From positions 1 to 64,000 of the forward strand of contig CAMXWF010000009.1 in assembly GCA_947252645.1 (NCBI GenBank): a stretch of 64,000 bases of DNA, read 5' to 3'. The stretch is from an uncultured Bacteroidia bacterium (GTDB lineage: Bacteria; Bacteroidota; Bacteroidia; Bacteroidales; CAJPTX01). How positions within the stretch are numbered: position 1 is the stretch's first letter; every line of letters starts with the position of its first letter. A program made the position numbers and the translations under genes. Below the pieces are notes generated by a model. That model was not told the origin of the DNA and did not search any database. It saw only the letters and a list, made by a program, of their open reading frames with translations. Below, in pieces: positions 9,540 to 18,381 of the stretch.

Positions 9540-10240
9540 GTTCATCCCACGATGGGCAGACTGTATAGTTTGGAGGGTAAGCACTGGAAGTATTCCCGCC
9601 TTGTGGAGAGCGAGTGGGATGCAGCGGAGCGGCGGTTTAAGGCCGGGCCACGAGGCTTCCTGAGTCAGAATATAGTTTCCCTTCCGTGGTGTTTTTATGC
9701 AGACACCTTTGTGCCCTCTATCATTAGAAACAAAGGAGCTTACAGGGTATTCTTTGACGATACGACGCCGTGACTTCGTGGAGGACGGCGCACCTATACT
9801 GGGGTGGAGGCGACACTCCGAGGAGTGGGCATGGAGAGGGCACCGTCTACGGTGGACAGCGTCAAGGCGCAGTTTGTGGATCTGCAATGCGGGCCATACG
9901 AGGTAATGGTGCGCAAGTTGGGCTACGCTGTGGCTTCGGGTAGCGCGGAGGTTTTGGATGCGGATGCGACTCTCGAGCTGGTACTCAAGAATGGCGCGGG
10001 CGTAGGTCCCCGTGGATGTTGTTCACTTGGCCTCGGTACGGGCCTATCCAAATCCTGTTGGTAAGATGCCCAATGTTACGATACTGGGTGATTATGCCCG
10101 CTATGCGGTGACCAATGCTGAGGGGCGAGTTCTGCAGGAGGTCTGTGCGGCTGGTGAATATCTGACACTCGATGCCTCACGTTTGCCACGGGGGGTACTG
10201 CGTGGTGCTTCAGTTGGATGATGGGCATCTTGTTACCTGA
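9540..10240 (+). pseudogene. Decayed T9SS cargo protein (carboxypeptidase-like repeat plus type A sorting domain)
   Basis: Plus-strand fragments carry two recognisable parts. At about 9800-9990 a carboxypeptidase-regulatory or PEGA-like beta domain ends in GPYEVMVRKLGYAVASGS and DADATLELVLK. At 10040-10240 a T9SS type A C-terminal sorting domain reads VRAYPNPVGKMPNVTILG, then YAVTNAEGRVLQEV and LDASRLPRGV. A one-base shift just after LPRGV restores YCVVLQLDDGHLVT, and a TGA at 10238 then interrupts what would continue GFVKLK. Frameshifts and stops upstream show it cannot encode an intact protein. The intact ancestor would have been exported and attached to the cell surface. Confidence 0.7.
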
Positions 10241-10629
10241 GGTTTTGTCAAGCTCAAGAGTTTAGATAGTTTCTCGTGGGCAAGGGGGCATCTCGGGCTC
10301 TTGCCACCGATATTCTATACGAGAGATACGTACTACGAGGGAGCTTGTACGTTTGTAGCCATCCCCATTGTTGGCTCTGTTCTATCCTAATCGTTGCGGT
10401 AGTTGGAGCAGAGCAATCGAAGTTTCTTAGGGGCTTCAAGTGCGTTCTCTTCTTGTCTGCGTCCCCTTTGCGTGTGCGCGGGGTTTGGTAGGCTCGTGCC
10501 TTGGTGGGGATGTCCAGCAACCAAAGGGCTATTGCAGTTGAGCGGAGAGGCCTGAGGGGTTAGACAGGCTAGAGGTCGCAGAGGTTTTGCAGTAAGGCGT
10601 CCAGGGCTCTTGGTCGCGATTTTATTTTG
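10241..10629. other. Non-coding interval, nothing recognised
   Basis: Between the dead T9SS gene and the mce promoter no convincing coding sequence, RNA gene or repeat is seen on either strand. Confidence 0.4.
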
Positions 10630-10637
10630 TAGCTTTG
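10630..10637 (+). promoter_or_regulatory. -7 box for the mce-mmd operon
   Basis: TAGCTTTG fits TAnnTTTG. A TTG lies 17 bp upstream (10610-10612). It is placed 31 bp before the mce start and probably drives the five-gene cluster. Confidence 0.6.
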
Positions 10638-10668
10638 CGGTTGCATTGGATTAAAACACGGTGTAGCA

Positions 10669-11091
10669 ATGGACATCACACACATTGAGCATCTTGGCAT
10701 AGCGGTGCGTAGCCTGGAGGAGGCCATCCCGTTTTACGAGAAAGTGCTGGGCTTTAAGTGCTATAGCATAGAGGAGGTGCCAGACCAGAAGGTGAAGACG
10801 GCCTTTTTCAAGGTGGGTCAGACGAAGCTTGAGCTGTTGGAATCGACGGATCCAGAGGGGCCTATAGGCAAGTTTGTGGAGAAGCATGGCCCTGGGCTGC
10901 ATCACTTGGCCTTTGCAGTGGAGAACATCGAGAAGCAGCTTGAGACGGCTAAGTCGCTCAATGTCCGCCTGATTGACCAACAGCCACGGAAAGGCGCCGA
11001 GGGGCTCGACATTGCCTTCCTGCATCCCAAGGCGACCATGGGTGTGCTGACAGAGCTTTGCGAGGACAAATCGAAGAGGAATACTAAATAG
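10669..11091 (+). CDS. mce: Methylmalonyl-CoA epimerase
   Basis: This 140-residue VOC-fold metalloenzyme interconverts (R)- and (S)-methylmalonyl-CoA. The metal ligands of the family can be placed at H8 (HIEHLGIAV), Q51 (VGQTKLEL), H79 (GLHHLAFAV) and E129 (LTELCED). The length matches the family. It is the first gene of a cluster whose next gene begins 13 bp after its stop and encodes the carboxyltransferase acting on methylmalonyl-CoA. The epimerase therefore links the mutase product to decarboxylation in the succinate/propionate pathway. Confidence 0.95.
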   Translation: MDITHIEHLGIAVRSLEEAIPFYEKVLGFKCYSIEEVPDQKVKTAFFKVGQTKLELLESTDPEGPIGKFVEKHGPGLHHLAFAVENIEKQLETAKSLNVRLIDQQPRKGAEGLDIAFLHPKATMGVLTELCEDKSKRNTK

Positions 11092-11103
11092 CGACAGGGT
11101 ACG

Positions 11104-12672
11104 ATGGGTAGTCTGCAAAATGAGAAGATCGGCGAGCTGGTATCCCAGCGTGCGCAGGCTCGGCTAGGAGGAGGGGAGAAGCGCATTGAATCGCAGCATG
11201 CCAAGGGCAAGTATACGGCTCGGGAGCGCATAGCTTTGCTGCTCGATGAGGGGAGCTTCGAGGAGTTTGACATGTTTGTCACGCACCGCTGTACGAACTT
11301 TGGCATGGAGAAGAGCCTCCTGCTGGGCGATGGGGTGGTGACGGGCCACGGTACCATCCACGGTCGGGTGGTGTACGTGTTTAGTCAGGATTTTACGCTC
11401 TACGGTGGCTCGCTCTCGCTGACGTGTGGAGAGAAGATCGCCAAGGTGCAGCAGATGGCTCTGAAGGTGGGTGCGCCGGTGATTGCCATCAACGATAGCG
11501 GTGGGGCTCGTATCCAGGAGGGGGTCAATAGTCTGGCGGGCTACTCGATGATTTTCGAGAACAACATCAAGGCCTCCGGGGTGATACCGCAGATTTCCAT
11601 GATCATGGGGCCCTGCGCAGGTGGAGCGGTCTATTCGCCCGCGCTGACGGACTTCATCCTCATGAATAAGGGTACGAGCAACATGTTCCTCACGGGGCCT
11701 AAGGTGGTCAAGACGGTGACTGGGGAGAACATTACGGCAGAGGCTCTTGGTGGGGCGTCCATGCACGCATCCAAGTCTGGGGTGGCGCATTTTGTTTCGG
11801 AGAAAGAGGAGGATGCCTTTGCGCTGGTGCGTGAGTTGATCGACTACATTCCGCAGAACAATCTTGAGGAACCGCCTCGTGTGCAGAGTAGCGATAGCGT
11901 GGACAGACTAGAGGACAGCCTCAACGAGATAGTGCCCGAAGACCCATCGAAGCCCTACGATGTGATGGATGTGATTCGTGGGATAGTCGATAATGGGGTG
12001 TTTTTTGAGGTGCATGCGAATTTTGCGCGCAACATCGTGGTGGGTTTTGCGCGGTTCGATGGTATGAGCGTGGGCATAGTGGCCAATCAGCCGAAGTACA
12101 TGGCGGGCGTGCTGGATATCAACGCCTCTCGCAAGGGGGCTCGGTTCGTGCGTTTCTGCGATTGCTTCAACATTCCTGTGGTGACCTTGGTGGACGTGCC
12201 GGGTTTTCTGCCGGGTTCGGGGCAGGAGTACGGTGGGGTGATTACCCATGGGGCTAAGCTCCTGTTTGCCTACGGCGAGGCCACGGTGCCCAAGGTGACG
12301 GTGGTTCTGCGTAAGGCGTATGGTGGGGCTTATATCGTGATGGGGTCTAAGGGTCTGCAGAACGATGTAAACTATGCCTGGCCCTCGGCGGAGATAGCCG
12401 TTATGGGGGCGCAGGGGGCAGTGGAGGTTCTTCAGGCTAAGGCCATCAAGGCGATGGCGGAGGAGCCCGAGAAGCTTGCGGCCATGGTGGCTGAGAAGGA
12501 GCAGGAGTACCGCGATAAGTTTTCTAATCCTTACGTGGCAGCTCGGATGGGCTACATCGATGATGTCATAGAGCCGCGCAATACCCGTTTTCGGGTTATC
12601 AGGGCCTTGCAGATGCTGCAGTCGAAGAAGGACACCATGCCTCCTCGTAAGCACACGAATATCCCGCTCTAA
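11104..12672 (+). CDS. mmdA: Methylmalonyl-CoA decarboxylase alpha / acyl-CoA carboxyltransferase subunit
   Basis: This 522-residue carboxyltransferase of the crotonase superfamily (PccB/MmdA family) transfers CO2 between (S)-methylmalonyl-CoA and carrier-bound biotin. Conserved blocks include FSQDFTLYGGSL, INDSGGARIQEGV, a glycine-rich oxyanion region (GPCAGGAVYSPA) and, in the C-half, VDVPGFLPGSGQEYGG and RKAYGGAYIVMGSK. The neighbours (OadG-like, biotin carrier and beta membrane pump) show it belongs to a sodium-translocating decarboxylase rather than an ATP-dependent propionyl-CoA carboxylase, because no biotin carboxylase gene is adjacent. Confidence 0.93.
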   Translation: MGSLQNEKIGELVSQRAQARLGGGEKRIESQHAKGKYTARERIALLLDEGSFEEFDMFVTHRCTNFGMEKSLLLGDGVVTGHGTIHGRVVYVFSQDFTLYGGSLSLTCGEKIAKVQQMALKVGAPVIAINDSGGARIQEGVNSLAGYSMIFENNIKASGVIPQISMIMGPCAGGAVYSPALTDFILMNKGTSNMFLTGPKVVKTVTGENITAEALGGASMHASKSGVAHFVSEKEEDAFALVRELIDYIPQNNLEEPPRVQSSDSVDRLEDSLNEIVPEDPSKPYDVMDVIRGIVDNGVFFEVHANFARNIVVGFARFDGMSVGIVANQPKYMAGVLDINASRKGARFVRFCDCFNIPVVTLVDVPGFLPGSGQEYGGVITHGAKLLFAYGEATVPKVTVVLRKAYGGAYIVMGSKGLQNDVNYAWPSAEIAVMGAQGAVEVLQAKAIKAMAEEPEKLAAMVAEKEQEYRDKFSNPYVAARMGYIDDVIEPRNTRFRVIRALQMLQSKKDTMPPRKHTNIPL

Positions 12673-12695
12673 CCCGTTCATAGCAGGAGGTAGAC

Positions 12696-13112
12696 ATGAA
12701 TACACTGACGGTAGTACTGTTGGCGGTCGATGTGCAGGCGAAGTTTCAGCAAAACGACCCTTACGGTTTGGGCATCACGTTGATTGCCATGGTGGTGGTG
12801 TTGACGGCGTTGGCGCTGATATCGCTTATTTTCAAGGCGCTAGAGCCCACGATACGGCTATCGCAGCAGGCGCATAGCTACGTGACAAATGGCCGCAAGG
12901 GGGCGAGTGCCCCTGCGGGCGAGTTATCCATCACCCCTTCTGTACACCAGGGGGCTGTGGTGGCGGCTATAGGCTTGGCCTTGCATGAGCACTTTGTGGC
13001 GCAGCGCGACCATGAGATCATCGCCTTGACCATCAGCGAGGTGTCGCGGCGCTACTCGCCCTGGAGTTCGAAGATCTACGGGGTGATGAACAATCAAATC
13101 CAACGACGTTAG
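12696..13112 (+). CDS. OadG-family small subunit of the Na+-pumping decarboxylase
   Basis: This 138-residue protein has one strong transmembrane segment (about 25-45, LGITLIAMVVVLTALALISL) followed by a soluble tail. It has the position and topology of the delta/gamma (OadG/MmdD) subunit that ties the carboxyltransferase to the membrane pump. It starts 23 bp after mmdA with AGGAGG-type spacing. The tail (residues 75-138) is more complex than in many OadG proteins and includes IAAIGLALHEHF-like hydrophobic sequence, as in other Bacteroidota versions. Assignment rests mostly on context and topology. Confidence 0.8.
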   Translation: MNTLTVVLLAVDVQAKFQQNDPYGLGITLIAMVVVLTALALISLIFKALEPTIRLSQQAHSYVTNGRKGASAPAGELSITPSVHQGAVVAAIGLALHEHFVAQRDHEIIALTISEVSRRYSPWSSKIYGVMNNQIQRR

Positions 13113-13165
13113 CGTCTGCGGGGGATAGGACACGAGCGCAGAGAGAATTTAAGGAGATAGCAAGA

Positions 13166-13612
13166 GTGAAGAAGTATAAATACACGATCAACGGCGAGCA
13201 GTACGAGGTCGTAGTGAATGAGGTTGGGGCCGCGAAGGCCGAGGTGGAAGTCAATGGTGTGAGCTACGAGGTGCACTACCCAGAGCATAAGTCGGGTAGT
13301 CAGCCTAGGCCGCAGCCGGTGTCGCAGCCGCGTGTGGTGAGCGCTCCGACAGCTACGCCGAAGCCTAGTGCGCCCCGGGCAGCGGCCGCACCTGGTCAGG
13401 GGAGTGTGGCCTCGCCGCTGCCGGGGGTGATAGTGAATGTGATGGTGCAGGTGGGCGATGCGGTGAAGGTGGGTGACACTCTCCTTTCGCTGGAGGCCAT
13501 GAAGATGGAGAACAATGTGGACTCCACCCTGGCTGGTCATGTGGAGAAGATCCTTGTGCAGAAGGGCGACTCGGTCATGGAGGGCGATACGCTGGTAATA
13601 ATAGGAGACTAG
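13166..13612 (+). CDS. mmdC: Biotin carboxyl carrier subunit of methylmalonyl-CoA decarboxylase
   Basis: This 148-residue protein begins at GTG 13166 behind AAGGAGAT. It has a short N-terminal domain, a Pro/Ala-rich flexible linker (about 45-78) and a C-terminal biotinyl domain with the modification motif EAMKMEN; the biotinylated lysine would be K113. The carrier shuttles CO2 from the MmdA active site to the membrane beta subunit. It lies 53 bp after the OadG-like gene and 4 bp before mmdB, consistent with one transcript. Confidence 0.93.
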   Translation: MKKYKYTINGEQYEVVVNEVGAAKAEVEVNGVSYEVHYPEHKSGSQPRPQPVSQPRVVSAPTATPKPSAPRAAAAPGQGSVASPLPGVIVNVMVQVGDAVKVGDTLLSLEAMKMENNVDSTLAGHVEKILVQKGDSVMEGDTLVIIGD

Positions 13613-13616
13613 CCAC

Positions 13617-14843
13617 ATGGTCACGCTGCTGGAGAGCCAAGGCTTCGGGAGTTTCTTGGTGGAGCATCTGCAGATATTCTGGCAGATGACGGGGTTGTAC
13701 AATCTGGAGCTAGGGCATGTGATCATGCTGCTGGCGGGCTGCATTTTCCTCTATCTGGGTATCAAGAAGGAGTTTGAGCCCATGCTCTTGGTTCCGATTG
13801 GTTTTGGTATCCTGTTGGGCAACATCCCCTTCATGCCCGGCAATCAGATTGGTATTTACGAGGATGGTTCGGTACTTTCCTATCTTTACTTCGGCGTGGT
13901 CAAGGGGTTCTACCCCCCGTTGATTTTCTTGGGCATTGGGGCGATGACTGACTTTACCAACCTCATTGCCAACCCCAAGCTTATCTTGATAGGTGCTGCT
14001 GCGCAATTCGGGATATTTGGGGCGTACATTGTGTCGTTGGCTACAGGCCAGTTCACCTTCGCCGAGGCGGGGGCTATTGGTATAATCGGCGGGGCGGATG
14101 GGCCGACAGCCATTTTCCTGAGCACCAAGCTGGCGCCGCACTTGCTGGGCCCTATTGCCATATCGGCCTACTCGTATATGGCCTTGGTGCCGGTGATACA
14201 GCCGCCCATTATGCGTCTGCTGACCACAAAGAAGGAACGGCTGATCCATATGCGGCCTCCGCGTAAGGTGAGCCATTTGGAGAAGGTGCTTTTCCCCATT
14301 ATTGGTGTGCTGCTGACGTTGCTCATTGTTCCTTCAGGCTTGCCCCTGCTGGGTATGCTTTTCCTGGGTAATTTGCTCAAGGAGAGCGGGGTGACGGAGC
14401 GGTTGGCGAACACGGCGCGCAATGCCATCATCGACATCATCACCATACTCTTGGGTGTGACGGTTGGGGCATCCACGCAGGCAATCCGCATGGTGGAGGA
14501 TCCCGTGACGGGAGAATTGGTCAATAAGGGATTCCTTTCCTTCGACTCTGTGCTCATATTTGGTATTGGGGCATTGTCGTTTGTCATAGCTACAACCTCG
14601 GGCGTGCTGTTTGTCAAACTGATGAATCTATTCCTCTCGAAGGAGAATAAGATCAACCCCTTGATAGGCAATGCGGGTGTGTCGGCAGTGCCCGATAGCG
14701 CACGGATATCGCAGATAATAGGGCAGAGTTACGATAAGACGAACCACCTGCTCATGCACGCCATGGGACCTAATGTGGCTGGGGTGATAGGTAGCGCCGT
14801 GGCAGCGGGTATCTTACTGAGCTTTCTAGGTGGCGCCAATTAA
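13617..14843 (+). CDS. mmdB: Na+-translocating decarboxylase beta subunit
   Basis: This 408-residue polytopic membrane protein of the OadB/MmdB/GcdB family decarboxylates carboxybiotin and pumps Na+ outward. The family blocks are visible: GIGAMTDFTNLIANP, GAIGIIGGADGPTAIFLS (containing the conserved sodium-coordinating Asp region) and GNAGVSAVPDSARISQ near the C-terminus, ending HAMGPNVAGVIGSAVAAG. The N-terminus is extended by a hydrophilic helix. It closes the mce-mmd operon. No terminator hairpin is evident immediately after it. Confidence 0.95.
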   Translation: MVTLLESQGFGSFLVEHLQIFWQMTGLYNLELGHVIMLLAGCIFLYLGIKKEFEPMLLVPIGFGILLGNIPFMPGNQIGIYEDGSVLSYLYFGVVKGFYPPLIFLGIGAMTDFTNLIANPKLILIGAAAQFGIFGAYIVSLATGQFTFAEAGAIGIIGGADGPTAIFLSTKLAPHLLGPIAISAYSYMALVPVIQPPIMRLLTTKKERLIHMRPPRKVSHLEKVLFPIIGVLLTLLIVPSGLPLLGMLFLGNLLKESGVTERLANTARNAIIDIITILLGVTVGASTQAIRMVEDPVTGELVNKGFLSFDSVLIFGIGALSFVIATTSGVLFVKLMNLFLSKENKINPLIGNAGVSAVPDSARISQIIGQSYDKTNHLLMHAMGPNVAGVIGSAVAAGILLSFLGGAN

Positions 14844-15385
14844 TGTGGTTGGGGCATAAGGAATAGTACGAGTTGGGGGCGGCTGGGGTTGCCATTTGGG
14901 CGATCCGTCTGGAGAGTCTGGGGATCGCCTTTGGTACCTTGGCTGCGCCCATCTACCTGCCCTGTTTTGTGTTTGACGGCATCGAGCAGGTGGTGGTCGG
15001 TTCGCGCTTGAGGAGGGGGTTCATAGCTAGATTCGGCTTTGGAGTCCGAGTAGGGAAGTAGCGCAGAAGCTGGCGAGTTGGAGTAGGTGGGTTCTGCGTG
15101 GCCAGGGGTAGCTCCGGGATTGTGGCTATGGCCTCACCTCTGTGGGGCGGCAGGAGCGTGGGCGGCCGTGTCGTGACTGGCAAGGTGCTTTGTGCCTGTT
15201 TTGTCTTGGAGCGTATACTACGTTGGTGTGGCGAGGGGCTTCGTAGACGCACGGGCTGTGGACAACGTGGTGTCGGCCTTACGGACTAACATGAAGGCGG
15301 GCTACCTGGGGAGTTTCGGTGTAATGGAATGTATGCTCTGCGTGTGTAATTGGTTTCCCCAACTATTCCAGTAACAGCGGCAGCG
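14844..15385. other. Non-coding interval with possible unidentified remnants
   Basis: This is about 540 bp without an intact gene. Plus-strand fragments such as LAAPIYLPCFVFDGIEQVVV and FVDARAVDNVVSALRTN have protein-like composition but no recognisable family. No RNA or repeat is seen. Confidence 0.3.
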
Positions 15386-15767
15386 CTAGACCGCCACCCC
15401 AGTTGCTGGCCTCTTGACGTTTTCAAGTACGAAGCCTTTGGGCAGCGTTTCCCGCGCGGTGTGTGCGAACTTCAAGCGTAGGCGTCCTCGCTCGTCTTCA
15501 AGACCTTTCCGTGTGCCGGCTATGCTGAAGCTCTGGCATGGAGGCCCCGATAACTAATGCTGACCGGCCTCCCGAGAGCCCCAGCACTTGCCAAGATCTC
15601 ATTTCCGCACACCTGCCGAATATCTGAATGCGTGATGGGCAGACTCGGCAAGTTTTCCGTAGTGTTTGGCAACATGCGCTATCCTGCTCCACGGCCACGG
15701 TGCTGCGGAAGCCTATATCTAGCCCTCCCGCACCGCTAAAAAGCCTGATGTCAGGTAAAGCGAGCAT
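15386..15767 (-). pseudogene. Decayed DNA (cytosine-5) methyltransferase no. 2 (N-terminal part)
   Basis: Read on the minus strand from ATG 15767, the sequence begins with a textbook motif I (IRLFSGAGGLDIGF) and AVEQD, then loses frame. A second frame shows catalytic motif IV intact (PPCQSFSIAGTRKGLEDERG, codons around 15480-15545), followed by LPKGFVLENVK (motif V region, about 15411-15450), and ends at a stop at 15386-15388. Motifs VI-X are absent, so the gene is both frameshifted and truncated. It differs from remnant no. 1 in sequence, so it came from a separate methyltransferase. Confidence 0.82.
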
Positions 15768-16022
15768 CGTTGCTAACTTGGGAGTGTCCGCTAAAACATA
15801 ACCAAGGAGTTTTGTGCGCTGAATCTCGCAAAGAGTACTGCTATCGTGTAGATTGCTTGCTTACTGTGTCTGACCGTTGGGAAGTGGGCTAGACTTAGGC
15901 GTTACGATCTGGGTAGGAGTGTACCTCACCACTCGATAAGCAGGAATAATTCATAGAGTGCCAGCGTTAAGATTTTGGCCCGTTGCTACCCGCACTGCGT
16001 GTGGGGTTGCCGTGAAAAACCG

Positions 16023-16030
16023 TACTTTTG
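16023..16030 (+). promoter_or_regulatory. -7 box for the wbp operon
   Basis: TACTTTTG fits TAnnTTTG, 46 bp before the preferred wbpA ATG. A TTG at 16028 lies inside the box, so it is unlikely to be the start codon. Confidence 0.55.
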
Positions 16031-16075
16031 CGATGTAGAGCCAAGAGATGGTTTTGGTCTATAGGCGGGTTGAGG

Positions 16076-17395
16076 ATGTCGTTGAAAGAGGAGTTGCTTC
16101 AGAAGATAGCCGCACGGAGCCTGAGTGTAGGGGTGGTAGGTTTGGGCTACGTGGGTTTGCCGTTGGCGGTAGAGAAGGCTAAGGCAGGTTTTCGTACCGT
16201 AGGTTTTGACGTGCAGGCCCGCAAGGTGGAGATGGTGAACCAGGGGTACAACTACATTGGTGATGTGGTCAATGCCGACTTGGCGGCCTTGGTCAAGAGT
16301 GGGCAGCTGCATGCGACATCGGATTTTTCTGAGGTGGCCACGCTTGACTTTGTGGCGATTTGTGTGCCCACCCCGCTGGATGCGCACCAGCAGCCAGATA
16401 TTAGCTACGTGAGGTCTTCGGCTGAGTCTGTGGCCGCGCATATGCGCAGGGGGGCCGTGGTGGTGTTGGAGTCAACCACCTATCCTGGGACTACTGAGGA
16501 GTACTTATTGCCTATTCTGGAGGGTGGGAGCGGCTTGAAGTGTGGGGTGGATTTCTACCTTGGTTTTTCACCGGAGCGTGTGGATCCTGGGAACTTGATA
16601 TATAAGACGAAGAATACGCCCAAGGTGGTGGGAGCCATAGGGGCGGATGCACAGGAGGTGATAGCGGCAGTATATCGGGCGGTGCTTTCGAGTGAGGTGT
16701 TGGTGGTGTCTTCGCCCCGTGTGGCGGAGATGGAAAAGATCTTGGAAAACACTTATCGCAACGTAAACATCGGTTTGGTCAACGAGCTGGCGATGCTATG
16801 CCATAAGATGGGTATTGACCTCTGGGAGGTGATAGCTGCGGCCAGCACGAAGCCCTATGGTTTTCAGGCGTTTTATCCTGGGCCTGGGCTGGGGGGGCAC
16901 TGCATCCCGTTGGATCCCTACTATCTTTCGTGGAAGGCGCGTGAGTATGGTTTCCACACCTCGATGATAGAGGCATCCATGATGATTAACGACCGCATGC
17001 CAGAGTACTGCGTTGACCGTTTGGCCGAGCTGCTCAACGAGCGGGCGTTGGCCGTGCGCGGGGCCAAGGTGCTACAGCTGGGAATGGCCTATAAGCAGGA
17101 CATAGATGATTTCAGGGAGAGTCCGGCCATAGAGGTTAATCGTATCCTGAGGCAACGGGGGGCTCAGGTGAGCTATTTCGATCCCTATCTCCCGGAGTTC
17201 ACAGCCAAGGGTGAGCATTATGTCGGACTGGCAGAGCTGACAGATGCCGCTATATCTGAGGCTGATATCGTGATAATAACCACAGCGCACACCTGCGTAG
17301 ACTATCGGCGAGTGCAGCGGCTGGGCAAGTGCATTTTCGACACCAAGAATGCCATGAGCCAGGTGGAGGCCCGCGAGAATATTTTCCTGCTGTAG
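16076..17395 (+). CDS. wbpA: UDP-N-acetylglucosamine 6-dehydrogenase (WbpA-type)
   Basis: This 439-residue nucleotide-sugar dehydrogenase has an N-terminal NAD-binding Rossmann domain (VVGLGYVGLPLA), central FSPERVDPGN and the catalytic-cysteine motif GLGGHCIPLDPYY. The C-terminal UDP-binding domain carries MAYKQDIDDFRESPA. It would oxidise UDP-GlcNAc to UDP-GlcNAcA. Three following genes match WbpB, WbpD and WbpE in order, which fixes the pathway better than the sequence alone, since the superfamily also contains UDP-Glc and UDP-ManNAc dehydrogenases. ATG 16076 is preferred because an upstream TTG lies in the promoter. Confidence 0.88.
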   Translation: MSLKEELLQKIAARSLSVGVVGLGYVGLPLAVEKAKAGFRTVGFDVQARKVEMVNQGYNYIGDVVNADLAALVKSGQLHATSDFSEVATLDFVAICVPTPLDAHQQPDISYVRSSAESVAAHMRRGAVVVLESTTYPGTTEEYLLPILEGGSGLKCGVDFYLGFSPERVDPGNLIYKTKNTPKVVGAIGADAQEVIAAVYRAVLSSEVLVVSSPRVAEMEKILENTYRNVNIGLVNELAMLCHKMGIDLWEVIAAASTKPYGFQAFYPGPGLGGHCIPLDPYYLSWKAREYGFHTSMIEASMMINDRMPEYCVDRLAELLNERALAVRGAKVLQLGMAYKQDIDDFRESPAIEVNRILRQRGAQVSYFDPYLPEFTAKGEHYVGLAELTDAAISEADIVIITTAHTCVDYRRVQRLGKCIFDTKNAMSQVEARENIFLL

Positions 17396-17421
17396 GGCGT
17401 ATTGCATAGGGGAGAGAGAGC

Positions 17422-18381
17422 TTGGGAGATCCTAGGATTTGTGTGGTAGGTACTGGCCGCTGGGGCCAGAATCACGTCCGTACGCTCTATGGGCTGCGGA
17501 GTTTGGGAGGCATCGTGGAGCCTCGGGCATCGGTGCGCGGTGCGTTGACGGCGCAGTATGGTGTGGTCGGTTTCGCCACGCTGGAGGAGAGCCTGGCCCA
17601 GGATTTTGATGGCTATGTGGTGGCCGTGCCGGCCAAATGCCACTACGAGATGGCTCGCCAGCTGATTCTGGCGGGTAAGCCGCTACTGGTGGAGAAGCCC
17701 ATGACGCTTGAGGCCAAGGAGAGCGAGGAGCTGGTCGAGCTGGCAAGGGCGCGACGTGTGCCACTCATGGTTGGGCATTTGTTGCTATTCCATCCAGCGA
17801 TTCGCGTTTTACGTGCGCAGATTGAACGAGGGGCCATAGGTAGACTGTACTATCTCTACTCCAATAGGCTCAATTTGGGTAGGGTACGTAGCGAGGAGAA
17901 TGCTTTTTGGTCGTTGGCACCCCACGACATATCGCTGTTTGAGTATTTTGTAGGTGCGCAGCCCATGAGGGTGCGAGCAGCAGGCTCAGCGTTTCTCCAG
18001 CCTGGCATTCCCGATAAAGTATTGGCCGTGTTGGAATACCCTGGGGGAGTCTCCGGGCATATTTTTGCGTCGTGGCTTCATCCCTTCAAGGAGCATCGGC
18101 TGGTGCTAGTGGGCGCAGAGGGGATGCTGGTCTATGAGGATTCTAGTGCTGAGAAGCAGGTGTTGTTGTATCGCAGCGGGTGTAAGGTGCATGCAGGAGA
18201 GCCTGAGCTCTTCCAGGCAGAGCCCGAGGTGTTGGCCTACGAGCCGGCACAGCCCTTGACGGAAGAGCTGCGCTACTTCATGGCCCATTTAGGGGGTGGG
18301 GTAGAGGTGGCAAGTGGGGAGAGTGGGCTGCGCACAGTTAGGGTTCTTCAGGAGGTACAGCGGCAGCTGGAGGAGGCGTGA
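17422..18381 (+). CDS. wbpB: Gfo/Idh/MocA oxidoreductase (WbpB-type 3-dehydrogenase)
   Basis: This 319-residue NAD(P)-dependent oxidoreductase starts at TTG 17422 behind GGGGAGAG. The Rossmann fingerprint CVVGTGRWGQNH is at the N-terminus, and the active-site region VEKPMTL follows, with the conserved lysine of the Gfo/Idh family. In the WbpB role it oxidises C3 of UDP-GlcNAcA to the 3-keto sugar. The stop overlaps the next start (TGATG), indicating translational coupling with wbpD. The specific reaction is inferred from gene order. Confidence 0.85.
   Translation: MGDPRICVVGTGRWGQNHVRTLYGLRSLGGIVEPRASVRGALTAQYGVVGFATLEESLAQDFDGYVVAVPAKCHYEMARQLILAGKPLLVEKPMTLEAKESEELVELARARRVPLMVGHLLLFHPAIRVLRAQIERGAIGRLYYLYSNRLNLGRVRSEENAFWSLAPHDISLFEYFVGAQPMRVRAAGSAFLQPGIPDKVLAVLEYPGGVSGHIFASWLHPFKEHRLVLVGAEGMLVYEDSSAEKQVLLYRSGCKVHAGEPELFQAEPEVLAYEPAQPLTEELRYFMAHLGGGVEVASGESGLRTVRVLQEVQRQLEEA

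Noticed and set aside
9399..9887. 162-codon minus-strand open frame
   Set aside because: It runs antisense to the T9SS-cargo remnant and shows no family resemblance or start signal.
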